This document shows, one piece after another, positions 24,554 to 33,039 of a DNA stretch of 44,682 bases. A model generated the notes under the pieces. It was given only the letters and a program-made list of their open reading frames with translations. It had not been told where the DNA came from and did not search any database. Numbering within the stretch: position 1 is the stretch's first letter; each line of letters opens with the position of its first letter. The DNA comes from an uncultured Geobacter sp. (lineage in GTDB: Bacteria > Desulfobacterota > Desulfuromonadia > Geobacterales > Geobacteraceae), in assembly GCA_903925075.1 (NCBI GenBank), contig CAIYDQ010000027.1, positions 1 through 44,682 on the forward strand, written 5' to 3'. A program made the translations under genes and the position numbers.

Positions 24554-26152
24554 ATGAAGATTATCGTAACCGATGAAGTGGCTCAGGAAGGACTCGCCCT
24601 CTTGCAGCGCGACCCGCGCGTGCAACTCGACATAAGGCTGGGACTCAAGAAGGAAGAGCTGTACGCCGTTATCGGCGACTACGACGTGATCATAACCAGA
24701 AGCGGCACCACCGTGGACAAGGCTCTGCTGGACCACGCCAAGAACCTGAAAATGGTGGCGCGGGCCGGGGTCGGCGTCGACAACGTGGACGTCGACTACG
24801 CCAGCGCCAAGGGCGTGATCGTCGTCAACGCGCCTTTCGGCAATACCAACTCCGCCGCCGAGCACGCCATGGCGCTGCTGCTCTCCTTTTGCCGCAACAT
24901 CCCCAAGGCGAACGCCTCCCTGAAAAGCGGCGCCTGGAAGCGCGCGCCCTTCACCGGCTTCGAGCTCAAGGGGAGAACGGCGGGGGTGATAGGTCTCGGC
25001 AAGGTCGGCGGCCGGGTGGCGACCCGCCTGAAGGCCTTCGAATGCGAGGTGCTGGCCTGCGATCCCTACATCGCGGAAAAGAGGGCGCTGGACCTGGGCG
25101 TCAAGCTGGTGTCGCTTGAGGAACTGATCCGCGTCTGCGACATCATCACCGTGCACACGCCGCTCACCGACGAGACCCGCAACATGATCGGCGCCAAGGA
25201 ACTGGCCGCCATGAAGCAGGGGGTGATCATCATCAACGCGGCGCGCGGCGGGATCATCAACGAAGAGGCGCTGCTGGAGGCGCTCGATTCCGGCCGGATC
25301 GCGGGCGCCGGCTTCGACGTCTGGAGCCAGGAACCGCCCGACACCGAGATCCTCAAAAAGCTGATCGCCCACGAAAAACTGGTGGTCACGCCGCATCTGG
25401 GCGCCAACACCTTCGAGGCGCAAGTGAACGTGGCCGTCGACGTTTCCCGGGAGATCGTCCACTACCTGGACGAGCAGCCGATCGAGAACGCCATTAACAT
25501 CCCGAGGTTCGACGCCTCGCTCATGGGTCAGATGCGTCCCTATCTGAACCTGATGAACGTCCTTTCCGACTTCATCATCCAGTTGGCCGACACCAACCTG
25601 AACAAGATCACCTTCTCATACACGGGAAATCTGGCGCAGCACGACTGCACGCCGATCACCGTCTGCGGGCTGGCGGCGCTTTTGAACCGGCGGGTCGAGC
25701 AGGACGTGAACATGGTGAACGCGCAGCTGGTGGCCGACAACATGGGGATCGTCGTGGAGGAGGTGAAGTCCATCCAGTCCGAGGCCTTCTCCAACATGAT
25801 AACCATCGCCATCGAGGGGCCGGGCGAGAAGCGGCTGGTTTCGGGCACGCTGTTCGAAGGGGTGCCGCGCATCGTCAAGTTGCGCGATTACCAGATGGAT
25901 TTTCGGCCGGAGGAGCACATGTTGCTGCTTGCCTACGGCGACCGTCCCGGCATCATCGGCAAGATCGGCACCATCCTCGGGGAGCACGAGATCAACATCG
26001 CCTCCATGAATCTGGGGAGGCGCGAGAAGAAAGGGGAGGCCATGGTCATTCTCTCGCTCGACTCGGCCGTGCCGCCGGACGTGCTGGAGCAGGTGCGAGT
26101 CGCCACCGAGGCGACCTTCATCAAGCCGCTCTATCTGGTGACCGTGAAGTAA
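24554..26152 (+). CDS. serA: D-3-phosphoglycerate dehydrogenase
   Basis: A 532-residue protein from ATG at 24554 (AAAGGAG 5 bases upstream). It catalyses the first step of serine synthesis, oxidising 3-phosphoglycerate with NAD+. The substrate/nucleotide domains contain GVGVDNVDVDYASAKGV, GVIGLGKVGGRVATRL (NAD loop), NAARGGIINEEALLEAL (Arg), DVWSQEPPDTEI (Glu) and TPHLGANTFEAQ (His). An intervening ASB domain (about 320-450) and a C-terminal ACT domain (about 455-532, DRPGIIGKIGTILGEHEI) suggest serine feedback control. It closes the trp operon; serine is the co-substrate of TrpB2, a sensible pairing. Confidence 0.97.
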   Translation: MKIIVTDEVAQEGLALLQRDPRVQLDIRLGLKKEELYAVIGDYDVIITRSGTTVDKALLDHAKNLKMVARAGVGVDNVDVDYASAKGVIVVNAPFGNTNSAAEHAMALLLSFCRNIPKANASLKSGAWKRAPFTGFELKGRTAGVIGLGKVGGRVATRLKAFECEVLACDPYIAEKRALDLGVKLVSLEELIRVCDIITVHTPLTDETRNMIGAKELAAMKQGVIIINAARGGIINEEALLEALDSGRIAGAGFDVWSQEPPDTEILKKLIAHEKLVVTPHLGANTFEAQVNVAVDVSREIVHYLDEQPIENAINIPRFDASLMGQMRPYLNLMNVLSDFIIQLADTNLNKITFSYTGNLAQHDCTPITVCGLAALLNRRVEQDVNMVNAQLVADNMGIVVEEVKSIQSEAFSNMITIAIEGPGEKRLVSGTLFEGVPRIVKLRDYQMDFRPEEHMLLLAYGDRPGIIGKIGTILGEHEINIASMNLGRREKKGEAMVILSLDSAVPPDVLEQVRVATEATFIKPLYLVTVK

Positions 26153-26200
26153 GCGCAACGCGGCCGACAAGGCGCGGAGCAGGCAGCGGCAGCAACAACA

Positions 26201-26240
26201 AAGGCCCCGGCGTTTTTTACGCTCGGGGCCTTATTGTTTT
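26201..26240. terminator. Bidirectional terminator between serA and the DAHP synthase gene
   Basis: AAGGCCCCG pairs with CGGGGCCTT around a T-rich loop; T and A tracts flank both sides and serve the two convergent genes. Confidence 0.85.
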
Positions 26241-26275
26241 AATCTTTGTCGGACCAGTCCGAGCGGGGCAGCGCC

Positions 26276-27340
26276 TTAGGCGAGGCTCCGGCCGCCGCAG
26301 GCCTTCAGTCTCCTGTGGGCTTCGCGCAGCGTCTGCTCGGTGGTCTCCCAGCCGATGCAGCTGTCGGTGATCGAGACGCCGTAGGCGAGCGCTGCCTGGT
26401 CTTTGGCCATGGGCTGGTTTCCTTCCTTCAGGTAGCTCTCGATCATCACCCCGGAAATGGAGCGGTTCCCCGCCTCGATCTGGTCCACCACGCTCTGCAT
26501 CACCAGCGGCTGCCGGTCGTACTTCTTTTCGGAGTTGCCGTGGCTGCAGTCCACCATCATGGTGGGGGTAAGTCCCGCCTTGCCGATCATCTCCTCGGCC
26601 TTGGCGATGTCCTCCGGGGAATAGTTGGGCTTTTTGCCCCCCCTGAGCACCATGTGCACGTCGGGGTTGCCGGTGGTCTGGATGATGGAGGTGAGGCCGT
26701 CGCGGTTCACGCCCAGAAAGCTGTGCGGATGCAGCGCCGCCTTCATGGCGTCGATGGCGATCTGCAGATTGCCGTCGGTGCCGTTTTTGAAGCCGATCGG
26801 AAAGGAGAGGCCGCTGGCCATCTCCCGGTGGGTCTGGGATTCGGTGGTCCGAGCGCCGATCGCCCCCCAGGAGAGGAGGTCCGCCAGATATTCCGGGGTG
26901 ATCGGGTCGAGCATCTCGGTTGCCACGGGGAGCCCCAGTTCGGTCACCTTGCAGAGCAGGCCGCGGGCGATGCCCAGCCCCTTGGAGATCAGGTGGCTGC
27001 CGTTCATGTCCGGGTCGTTGATCAGCCCCTTCCAACCAATGGTGGTGCGCGGCTTCTCGAAATAGACCCTCATGATCAGGAGCAGATCCTCGGCGACTTC
27101 CTTGGAAAGCGCTGCCAGACGCTCGGCGTATTCGAGCGCGCCTTTGGGGTCATGGATGGAGCAGGGCCCGACCACCACCATGAGCCTTTTGTCTTCGCCC
27201 CGCAGGATGCGGTTGATGGCCGCGCGGCTGTTGCTCACGCACATTCCGGATTCGACCGATAAAGGAAACACCTGCCGCAAATCGGTAGGTGCGATGATCG
27301 GAGTGATGCTTTTGATTTTCAGGTTGTTTGTTTTAATCAT
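26276..27340 (-). CDS. aroG: 3-deoxy-7-phosphoheptulonate (DAHP) synthase, AroG/F type
   Basis: A 354-residue type I-alpha DAHP synthase that commits PEP and erythrose-4-phosphate to aromatic synthesis. Visible motifs are VVVGPCSIHDPKGALEYAERL, IMRVYFEKPRTTIGWKGLINDP, GARTTESQTHREMASGL, GFKNGTDGNLQIA, VLRGGKKPNYSPEDI and the metal-binding MMVDCSHGNSEKKY. Length and motifs fit the feedback-controlled E. coli AroF/G/H group; which amino acid inhibits it cannot be read safely. The gene faces the trp-aro genes and has its own consensus promoter. Confidence 0.95.
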   Translation of the reverse strand: MIKTNNLKIKSITPIIAPTDLRQVFPLSVESGMCVSNSRAAINRILRGEDKRLMVVVGPCSIHDPKGALEYAERLAALSKEVAEDLLLIMRVYFEKPRTTIGWKGLINDPDMNGSHLISKGLGIARGLLCKVTELGLPVATEMLDPITPEYLADLLSWGAIGARTTESQTHREMASGLSFPIGFKNGTDGNLQIAIDAMKAALHPHSFLGVNRDGLTSIIQTTGNPDVHMVLRGGKKPNYSPEDIAKAEEMIGKAGLTPTMMVDCSHGNSEKKYDRQPLVMQSVVDQIEAGNRSISGVMIESYLKEGNQPMAKDQAALAYGVSITDSCIGWETTEQTLREAHRRLKACGGRSLA

Positions 27341-27376
27341 GGAAGGCTCCCGCGCTAGTGCTTTTTAATGTGCCGT

Positions 27377-27405
27377 AATCTAGCGCGTTTCCGCCGTCGT
27401 GTCAA
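27377..27405 (-). promoter_or_regulatory. Sigma-70-type promoter of the DAHP synthase gene
   Basis: On the minus strand: TTGACA, 17-bp spacer, TAGATT, about 40 bases before the start codon, with a T/A tract immediately upstream. Confidence 0.65.
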
Positions 27406-27471
27406 AAAAAAAGCCCAAAAAGCGGCGATTTTTGAGATGAGCATATTTTTGTATGAGTCAGGGGAACTGCG

Positions 27472-27499
27472 CGCCCCTTTTCCCGCATAAAAAGGGGCG
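27472..27499 (-). terminator. Possible weak terminator after pncB
   Basis: CGCCCCTTTT / AAAAGGGGCG form a hairpin 24 bases past the pncB stop. It has no T tract behind it on the minus strand, so termination is uncertain. Confidence 0.35.
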
Positions 27500-27522
27500 G
27501 CGTGGGTAAGGTCGGCTGCCGG

Positions 27523-28953
27523 CTAGCGCAGGTACTTCCCCTGCACCTCGGTAATCAGCTTGAGCCGCAGCTCGTTGAGGCCGGCGCTGATGGAAACTTT
27601 GTAGACATGCGGGTTGACCAGTCGGTGGCAGCCGTCGGGAAGCAGCGCCAACTCGCGGGCGCTCAGCTCCGCGCATTCAGCCAGGGTAGGGGTGTTAAGG
27701 CACCTGACGCCCCCCTCCATGACGCGGCTTCTGAGCTCGATGAAGCGTGCGTTGGCCGGGATGCGCACCTTCTGCAACGGGTTTGCCGGGTCGTACACCA
27801 TCGATTCCGGCGCGATCTCCTCTCCCTCCCTGGCGATCACGTCCTGGATGAAGCTGCCGTCCGGCGCCAGCACGCGCAACAGCCTCTTGCGGTCGGGAAT
27901 GGTGGCCTTGGCAAGATCGCTGGTAAGCTTCAGTTTCGGCTCCTCGGCCACTCGCACCAGTTTGTAAACGCCGCCCAGCGCCCCGCCGCCTTCGCCGGCG
28001 CAGGTGGCGAGCCGGGTGCCGACTCCGTACACGTCCACCCGCCCCCCCTCGGCCCGGATCGATTCGATCACGTACTCGTCCAATTCGTTGGAGGCGACGA
28101 CCTTTACCTCGGCAAAGCCGGCCGCGTCCAGGGCGGCTCGGACCTGCCGCGACAGATAGGCGAGGTCGCCCGAGTCGATGCGCACCCCGAGCAGGGCGTG
28201 CCCCCGGGCCTTCAGTTCCGCCGCCACCACGAGCGCGTTGGGGAGGCCGCTTTCCAGGGTGTCGTAGGTGTCCAGCAACAGCACGCAGCTGTCGGGAAAG
28301 ACCTCCGCGTAGCGACGAAAGGCGGTGAGCTCGTCGGCAAAGGCCATGATCCAGCTGTGGGCGTGGGTCCCCATCACCGGAATGCCGTAGGTCTTCCCCG
28401 CCAGCACGTTGCTCGTGCAGCGCACACCGCCGATGTAGGCCGCCCGGGCCTCGGAAAGTCCGCCGTTTGGCCCCTGGGCGCGGCGCAGGCCGAATTCCAG
28501 CACGGTTGCGCCGCCGGCCGCGCGGTTGATCCTCGCCGCCTTGGTGGCCACCAGCGTCTGAAAGTTGACGATATTGAGCAGCGCCGTCTCCACGAACTGC
28601 GCTTCGGCCAGCCCCCCCTCGACGCTCAAAAGCGGCTCGCGAGGGAAGACCGCGCAGCCTTCGGCCGCGGCGCTGACGCTTCCCCGGAAGCGGAACCCCT
28701 CCAGGTAGGAGAGGAAATGCGGGCGGAAGATCTTGAGCCCTTCCAGATAGCTCAGTTCCTCGTCGTCGAAGGCGAGCTCTTGCAGATAGCCAAGAGCGGT
28801 CTCCAAGCCGGCAAAGACGGCATAGCCGCCCTTGAAGGGGGTTTGGCGGGAAAAGAGGTCGAAGACGGCAGGCTGCTGGTGCATTCCCAGCTCGAAGTAA
28901 CCTGCCAACATGGTCAACTCGTAGAAGTCGGTGAGTAGCGGCGAGAAGCGCAT
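27523..28953 (-). CDS. pncB: Nicotinate phosphoribosyltransferase
   Basis: A 476-residue protein starting at [16 protein letters not shown] (ATG at 28953); a longer in-frame extension would overlap the upstream gene and has no similarity. It salvages nicotinate into NAD synthesis using PRPP and ATP. Motifs are [47 protein letters not shown] (phosphohistidine region), [42 protein letters not shown] and [11 protein letters not shown]. The length fits the bacterial/human-like branch. It lies 14 bases after the TPR-protein gene, so they probably form one unit. Confidence 0.95.
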   Translation of the reverse strand: MRFSPLLTDFYELTMLAGYFELGMHQQPAVFDLFSRQTPFKGGYAVFAGLETALGYLQELAFDDEELSYLEGLKIFRPHFLSYLEGFRFRGSVSAAAEGCAVFPREPLLSVEGGLAEAQFVETALLNIVNFQTLVATKAARINRAAGGATVLEFGLRRAQGPNGGLSEARAAYIGGVRCTSNVLAGKTYGIPVMGTHAHSWIMAFADELTAFRRYAEVFPDSCVLLLDTYDTLESGLPNALVVAAELKARGHALLGVRIDSGDLAYLSRQVRAALDAAGFAEVKVVASNELDEYVIESIRAEGGRVDVYGVGTRLATCAGEGGGALGGVYKLVRVAEEPKLKLTSDLAKATIPDRKRLLRVLAPDGSFIQDVIAREGEEIAPESMVYDPANPLQKVRIPANARFIELRSRVMEGGVRCLNTPTLAECAELSARELALLPDGCHRLVNPHVYKVSISAGLNELRLKLITEVQGKYLR

Positions 28954-28967
28954 CCTGGTGCTCCCGG

Positions 28968-29534
28968 TCAATGGACGGCGCTCTGGTTGATGGATTCCAG
29001 CAGTTTCTCTGCCAGGTCCGGATCGATTATCTTCAGTGACAAGTACTCCGCCTGTGCCTTGCCCGTGTCCTTCAGAAACAGGTGGGCCAGCCCAAGCTTG
29101 TAGACCGCGTTGGCGTTGTCCGGCCAAAGATCGAGCAGCGTGCTGAAGGCTGCGGCCGCCTCCTGGAAGCGCTCGACCCTGAAGTAGACCTCGGCAAGAT
29201 TGGAAAAGCCGAGCGCCAGCTGCGGATTCAGGCCGACCGCCTTTTTCAGCGAATCGATGGCCCGCGGATAATCGCCGATCAGCGCCTGCGCCGTGCCCAG
29301 GTTCAGCCAGGAGAGAGGGTTTCCCGGTTCTATGGAGAGGCTCTTGGCAAAGGCGTCCGCCGCGTCAGAATACCTCGCTTCGCTGCTCATGGCAAGCCCC
29401 GCCTGGAACCAATCGTCGGCGTCCAGGTATTCTTCCTGATCCAGCGGGGCCGGCAGCGGTTTGGGCTCGAGCGCTCCGGTGGTCAAGCCGGCTATCAGCA
29501 GGGTGAGGACGTATTTGCCTGCGGCGTTTCTCAT
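28968..29534 (-). CDS. Exported TPR-repeat protein
   Basis: A 188-residue protein. A hydrophobic N-terminus (YVLTLLIAGLTTGALE) looks like a signal peptide or anchor. Four tetratricopeptide units follow at about 40-180, for example AEARYSDAADAFAKSLSIEP-type and NPLSWLNLGTAQALIGDYPR, then QLALGFSNLAEVYFRVERFQ and NANAVYKLGLAHLFLKDTGK. TPR arrays form protein-binding superhelices; the partner is unknown. It is the first gene of a likely two-gene unit with pncB, though a functional link to NAD salvage is not evident. Confidence 0.85.
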   Translation of the reverse strand: MRNAAGKYVLTLLIAGLTTGALEPKPLPAPLDQEEYLDADDWFQAGLAMSSEARYSDAADAFAKSLSIEPGNPLSWLNLGTAQALIGDYPRAIDSLKKAVGLNPQLALGFSNLAEVYFRVERFQEAAAAFSTLLDLWPDNANAVYKLGLAHLFLKDTGKAQAEYLSLKIIDPDLAEKLLESINQSAVH

Positions 29535-29690
29535 CTGTTTGCCACCCCCGAAAAGCTAAACTGTAGCATATCGGAAAACATTTGCTATTTCGCGGCGCAA
29601 GAGTTTTTGCTGGCAGCGCCGGGCGGATTCTGGTAGATGTTTTGACGCAGGGGAATCGATTGTCGGAAATCGTCCTGCCAAGGAGTGCAC

Positions 29691-30536
29691 ATGGAACATC
29701 TGTTTATCGTCGGTTGCGGCGCCGTCGGGCGACGCATCGCGCGTTTGGCGCTGGAGCAGGGAGCGCAGGTCTGTACCTTCAACAGGGGCGAGGCGGGCCT
29801 GCCGGGGACGCGCCATTTCAGCGGCAATCTCGACGACGCCGCCAGTTTGCAGGGGCTGCCGACCAGGGGAGCCGGGGTGATATATCTGGCTCCGCCGCCC
29901 GGAGGGGGGCACGAGGAGAGCCGGGTGCGGACTTTTCTCTCCGCCATTGACGTCGGCGAGGAGCCGGCGAAGGTGGTCTATATCAGCACGAGCGGCGTGT
30001 ACGGGGACTGCGACGGCGCCGTGGTCAGCGAGGAGACCCCGCCGAACCCGCAAACCAGCAGGGGAAAACGTCGCCTGCACGGAGAGCGCCTGTTCCAGGA
30101 GTGGGGCCGGGCGCGCGCCGTGCCGGTGGTGGTGCTGAGGGTGACCGCCATCTACGCCGCCGACCGTCTGCCGGTAAGCCAACTGCAAAGCGGCCAGCCG
30201 GTGCTGCGGGAAGAGGAATGCCTTCCCACCAACAGGGTCCACGCCGACGACCTTTCCCGCATCTGTCTGGCCGCGCTGGAGCGGGGCGGGGACGGCGAGC
30301 TGTTCAACGTCAGCGACGGCTCGCCCGGCACCATGACCGCCTATTTCAACGCCGCCGCGGACCGGTTGGGCCTCCCCAGGCCGGCGCAGGTCACCATGGA
30401 GCAGGCGCGCATGGTCATGACTCCGCTGATGATCTCCTACTTCTCCGAGTCGCGGCTGGTCGACAACCGCAAGATGCTCGACCAGCTAGGCATCACGCTG
30501 CTCTATCCCAATCTGGAGGCGGGATTGCAGCCGTAA
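29691..30536 (+). CDS. Extended SDR-family NAD(P)-dependent epimerase/dehydratase-like protein
   Basis: A 281-residue protein from ATG at 29691 (AGGAG 5 bases upstream). The Rossmann start HLFIVGCGAVGRRIARLALEQ has GxGxxG. VVYISTSGVYGDCDG gives the Ser/Tyr region, though the classical YxxxK is replaced here by a degenerate stretch (SRGKRRLHGERLFQEW). LPTNRVHADDLSRICLAALE and ELFNVSDGSPGTMTAYF are typical of YeeZ-like atypical SDRs. The substrate is unknown. The missing catalytic YxxxK suggests a non-standard reaction or a binding-only role. Confidence 0.85.
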   Translation: MEHLFIVGCGAVGRRIARLALEQGAQVCTFNRGEAGLPGTRHFSGNLDDAASLQGLPTRGAGVIYLAPPPGGGHEESRVRTFLSAIDVGEEPAKVVYISTSGVYGDCDGAVVSEETPPNPQTSRGKRRLHGERLFQEWGRARAVPVVVLRVTAIYAADRLPVSQLQSGQPVLREEECLPTNRVHADDLSRICLAALERGGDGELFNVSDGSPGTMTAYFNAAADRLGLPRPAQVTMEQARMVMTPLMISYFSESRLVDNRKMLDQLGITLLYPNLEAGLQP

Positions 30537-30608
30537 GTCGATGCTTAATTTTTAGGCAAAAAGCTATCATTAGCCGAAAGCACGCCACCCCGACCAGCGG
30601 ATCAGGCC

Positions 30609-30643
30609 TTTTTCCCACAGAGTTTTCCACAGAGTTTGTGGAA
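30609..30643 (+). repeat. Short direct repeat with embedded inverted repeat
   Basis: TTTTTCCCACAGAG is followed by TTTTCCACAGAG; the second copy continues into TTCCACA-gagtt-TGTGGAA, a perfect inverted repeat. It resembles a degenerate DnaA box (TTTTCCACA). No gene is seen in 30537-31028 apart from the RNA on the minus strand. Confidence 0.6.
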
Positions 30644-30684
30644 GGATCTTGATGACAGCGGCAGGTTGGACACTGGTATGGGGT

Positions 30685-30738
30685 GGGGTGGACGGGGTGG
30701 ACAGGGTGGACGTTATGGACGTTATGGACGTTATGGAC
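30685..30738 (+). repeat. Six tandem 9-bp repeats, two sequence types
   Basis: Units are GGGGTGGAC twice, AGGGTGGAC once and GTTATGGAC three times. The common half is TGGAC. The array lies just beyond the 6S RNA terminator. The period is a multiple of three and frames stay open, but no start or family similarity supports a protein. Confidence 0.9.
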
Positions 30739-30743
30739 GGGAC

Positions 30744-30780
30744 AAAAAAAGGTCCATGATCGGTGATCATGGACCTTTTT
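30744..30780. terminator. Perfect bidirectional terminator of the 6S RNA gene
   Basis: GGTCCATGATC pairs perfectly with GATCATGGACC across a 3-base loop, with 7 T on the minus-strand side (30744-30750) and 5 T on the plus side. On the minus strand it directly follows the RNA's closing stem. Confidence 0.9.
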
Positions 30781-30962
30781 CGCTCGTTGAATACCGCGCG
30801 TTTTTGGTAAGAGGTGCTGACCTCTGTCGCAACATACCCCGATGAACCGCTTTAGGCTTCCCTCTATGAAGAGTGAGGGCCTGCTCACCACGGCTGCAAC
30901 CAGGAGACTTGATCAAAAGGTAGTCAGGACTCAAACGATGCGCTACGGGTATTCCGGAGCGG
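30781..30962 (-). ncRNA. ssrS: 6S RNA (RNA polymerase-binding regulatory RNA)
   Basis: The segment folds into one long rod of about 181 nt, close to the 184 nt of E. coli 6S RNA. Its ends pair (CGCTC 30781-30785 with GAGCG 30957-30961; GAATACC 30789-30795 with GGTATTC 30948-30954). On the minus strand it shows the sequences conserved in 6S RNA: GGTGAGCAGGCC (30889 down), an apical hairpin with CCCTC/GAGGG, and GAAGCCTAAAG (30860 down). The 3' side of the central bubble has a small hairpin, AGAGGT-CAGC-ACCTCT, like the ACCUUGAA...UUCAAGG hairpin of E. coli. A consensus promoter lies upstream and a terminator directly downstream. 6S RNA mimics an open promoter and holds sigma-70 polymerase during slow growth. 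A precursor starting near 30985 is expected. Confidence 0.85.
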
Positions 30963-30991
30963 CGCGCACTCGCGTGCGTTAGCTGTCGCCA

Positions 30992-31019
30992 ATATTAGCA
31001 AACCTGGTTTTGCTGTCAA
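30992..31019 (-). promoter_or_regulatory. Sigma-70-type promoter of the 6S RNA gene
   Basis: On the minus strand: TTGACA, 16-bp spacer, TAATAT. The expected start is near 30985, about 24 bases upstream of the RNA's closing stem. It lies between the end of the hydrogenase operon and the RNA. Confidence 0.7.
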
Positions 31020-31028
31020 CATAAATAT

Positions 31029-32297
31029 TTAGAATTTGATCACATGCACCGAGCAGGAAATGCAGGGGTCGTAGCAGCGGATCAGGCGCTCCAGCGCCCC
31101 GATCATTTCCTGGCTGCCGGCCCCCTCCATGCCTCGCGCCAACGCCAGCAGGTCCCGCGACAGCGCTCCCTGGTTGAGAGAGGTCGGGGTGACGACGTCC
31201 GCCTCGGTGCAAAAGCCCGCCCGGTCGAAACCGTAGCTGTGGATCAAGGAGCCGCGCGGCGCTTCGCAGGCCGCGCTCCCCCTGCCGCTCTTCGGCGCCA
31301 CCTCCACGTTGCCGAGGCTCTCCCTCTCCATGCCGAGCAAATCGTCGATCAGCGCCACGCACCGCTCCGCCGCCTGGACGAGTTCCCGCGACTGCGCCAG
31401 ATTATTGCCCCGGATATCCCCCTGAGGCAACTCCTCCTCGACCGTCTCGATCATCCCGCCCTTCGCCCCCTGCTCCCTCGCAATCATCAGCCGTGCCAGC
31501 GCCCCGACCGTGGGCTCCTCTCCCTGGACCCGCGCATATTTGGCCCGCGACCAGGGTAGGATACTTTCAATCACGTGTTCGCGGTACTGCTCCACTAAAA
31601 ACGAGCCGCCGCCGCTCATCCTGAAGAGATCGCCGGACAGGGGAGGGGCGGTGGTGGCGAGTGCCAGGCAGTTGGGGGAGGGGAGCGGCGGAAAAGGAAA
31701 AGGGGTGCGGAAGAGCTTGACGGCATCGCGGCAGGCGGGAAGGATCGCCTGCAGTTCGTCTCTCAGGCGCAACAGCTCCTTTTTGCCGATACGCCGGCCG
31801 AGCCCTCCCAAGGTGATGTTGACCGGATGGATCAGCCTTCCCCCCACTGTCTCCTGGATCAGATTTCCCACCCTCTTGATGGCAAGCCCGGCTTTCAGCC
31901 GCTCGGGGGCCGCCGTCGCCAGATCGCTCACCCCCTTAAGCTCCAGCAGGTCCGGCAGCATCAGGCAGTACAGGTGCAGGGCGTGGCTTTGCATCAGACC
32001 GCCGTGGGCGATCAGTTCCCGGGTGAGCCTGGTCACCGGTGAGACCTCGACGCCGAAGGCCTTCTCCACGGCCAGCAGGGCGGTGAGCTTGTGGATGGTG
32101 GAGCAAAGCGAACAGATGCGGCAGATCACTTCCGGCAGCTCGCGGAAGCTTCTGCCGACCAGCAGCGACTCGAACAGTCGGGGCGAATCGGTCAGGCAGA
32201 GCTCGACCCGCTCCACCCGCGATCCGTCCAGGTAGAGCTTCACGCTGCCGTGCCCTTCCACCCGCGTCAGCGGGTTTATTTCAACGACGCTGCCCAT
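31029..32297 (-). CDS. hydA: NiFe hydrogenase large (alpha) subunit, group 3b-like
   Basis: A 422-residue subunit that holds the Ni-Fe site. N-terminal features are INPLTRVEGHG and the first cysteine pair in EVICRICSLCSTIHKLTA (C-x2-C then H); the C-terminal pair is in CYDPCISCSVH. All four Ni ligands are present. The first motif has Ser where most NiFe enzymes have Gly (RICSLC against RICGIC). Only four residues (VIKF) follow the conserved His at which maturation proteases cut, consistent with a very short cleaved tail. The gene order beta-gamma-delta-alpha matches Pyrococcus sulfhydrogenase and bacterial NAD(P)-linked group 3b enzymes, which are soluble and couple H2 to NAD(P)H. No protease gene is nearby. 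Confidence 0.9.
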   Translation of the reverse strand: MGSVVEINPLTRVEGHGSVKLYLDGSRVERVELCLTDSPRLFESLLVGRSFRELPEVICRICSLCSTIHKLTALLAVEKAFGVEVSPVTRLTRELIAHGGLMQSHALHLYCLMLPDLLELKGVSDLATAAPERLKAGLAIKRVGNLIQETVGGRLIHPVNITLGGLGRRIGKKELLRLRDELQAILPACRDAVKLFRTPFPFPPLPSPNCLALATTAPPLSGDLFRMSGGGSFLVEQYREHVIESILPWSRAKYARVQGEEPTVGALARLMIAREQGAKGGMIETVEEELPQGDIRGNNLAQSRELVQAAERCVALIDDLLGMERESLGNVEVAPKSGRGSAACEAPRGSLIHSYGFDRAGFCTEADVVTPTSLNQGALSRDLLALARGMEGAGSQEMIGALERLIRCYDPCISCSVHVIKF

Positions 32298-33039
32298 AAT
32301 CCCACTCCGGGGTAAAGCGGCTCATCCTGCGTTCGATTTCTTTGGCGTCAAAGCCCCGCTCCAGCAGGAGCGCCAACTGCTGGGCGACGTTCGCCTCCCG
32401 CACCGGGCCGCGGCATCCCTCGCAGACGATGCCGCTGGCGGGGCAGCGGGCGTTGCACCCTCCCTGGATGACGGGCCCCAGGCAGAGTTCGTTTTTCTCC
32501 AAAAGCAGGCAGAGGTTCTCGCGGCTGCGGCACTCGGTACAGACCGGATAGCACGGGGTCGGCGGCAGGGTGCCGGCCAGGAGCGCCCCGAGCAGCGCCA
32601 ACAGGTCGCTCTTTTCGGGGGGACAGCCGGTAATGGCGAAATCGACGCTGACGAAATTCCTGAAAGGGGAGGGGGGGAAGCTTTCCACCCCGGCGCTGGC
32701 CTCCCCGTACACCCCGTTCAGCAGCGTCAGCCGCGCCGAACTTTTGTTGTTCATGGCCGCCACTCCCCCGAACAGGGCGCAGGTGCCGAAGGCGATCAGC
32801 AGGCGGCTGGCGTTTCTCAGCCTGAAGAGGGTAGCCAGGTCGGCGGGGGTGGAGAGCGCGCCTTCGACGATGGCAGCGTCGAAGGTGGCCTGCGGATCGT
32901 GGAAGCTCTCGGCCATCGGGAAGTAGTCCAGGTGGAAACGGGCGAAGATCTCCGGGAGTTCCTCTTCGCAGTTCAAAAGGGTCAATTGGCAACCCGAGCA
33001 GGCGGTCAGGCCGGCGATGGCGAGCCTCGGCTTGTTCAC
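32281..33039 (-). CDS. hydD: NiFe hydrogenase small (delta) subunit
   Basis: A 252-residue subunit from GTG at 33039, chosen because GGAGG lies 4 bases upstream and GTGA overlaps the previous stop. It carries electrons away from the Ni-Fe site. Proximal-cluster cysteines are in LTACSGCQLTLL, FGTCALFGG and ITGCPPEKSD. Further clusters are supported by CYPVCTECRSRENLCLL, ELCLGPVIQGGCNARCPASG and CEGCRGPV. It has no twin-arginine signal, so the enzyme stays in the cytoplasm. Its 3' end overlaps the large-subunit start by 17 bases, implying coupled translation. Confidence 0.9.
   Translation of the reverse strand: MNKPRLAIAGLTACSGCQLTLLNCEEELPEIFARFHLDYFPMAESFHDPQATFDAAIVEGALSTPADLATLFRLRNASRLLIAFGTCALFGGVAAMNNKSSARLTLLNGVYGEASAGVESFPPSPFRNFVSVDFAITGCPPEKSDLLALLGALLAGTLPPTPCYPVCTECRSRENLCLLLEKNELCLGPVIQGGCNARCPASGIVCEGCRGPVREANVAQQLALLLERGFDAKEIERRMSRFTPEWDYGQRR

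Noticed and set aside
27502..28938. 478-codon plus-strand frame over pncB
   Set aside because: It is the complement of a well-supported nicotinate phosphoribosyltransferase; no domain is seen in it.
30685..30738. CRISPR array
   Set aside because: Units are 9 bp and contiguous with no spacers, and no cas gene is present.
30570..30770. Small minus-strand protein with Thr-Ser-Ile repeats
   Set aside because: It is produced by the 9-bp repeat and terminator sequence; there is no ribosome site and it starts inside the 6S terminator.
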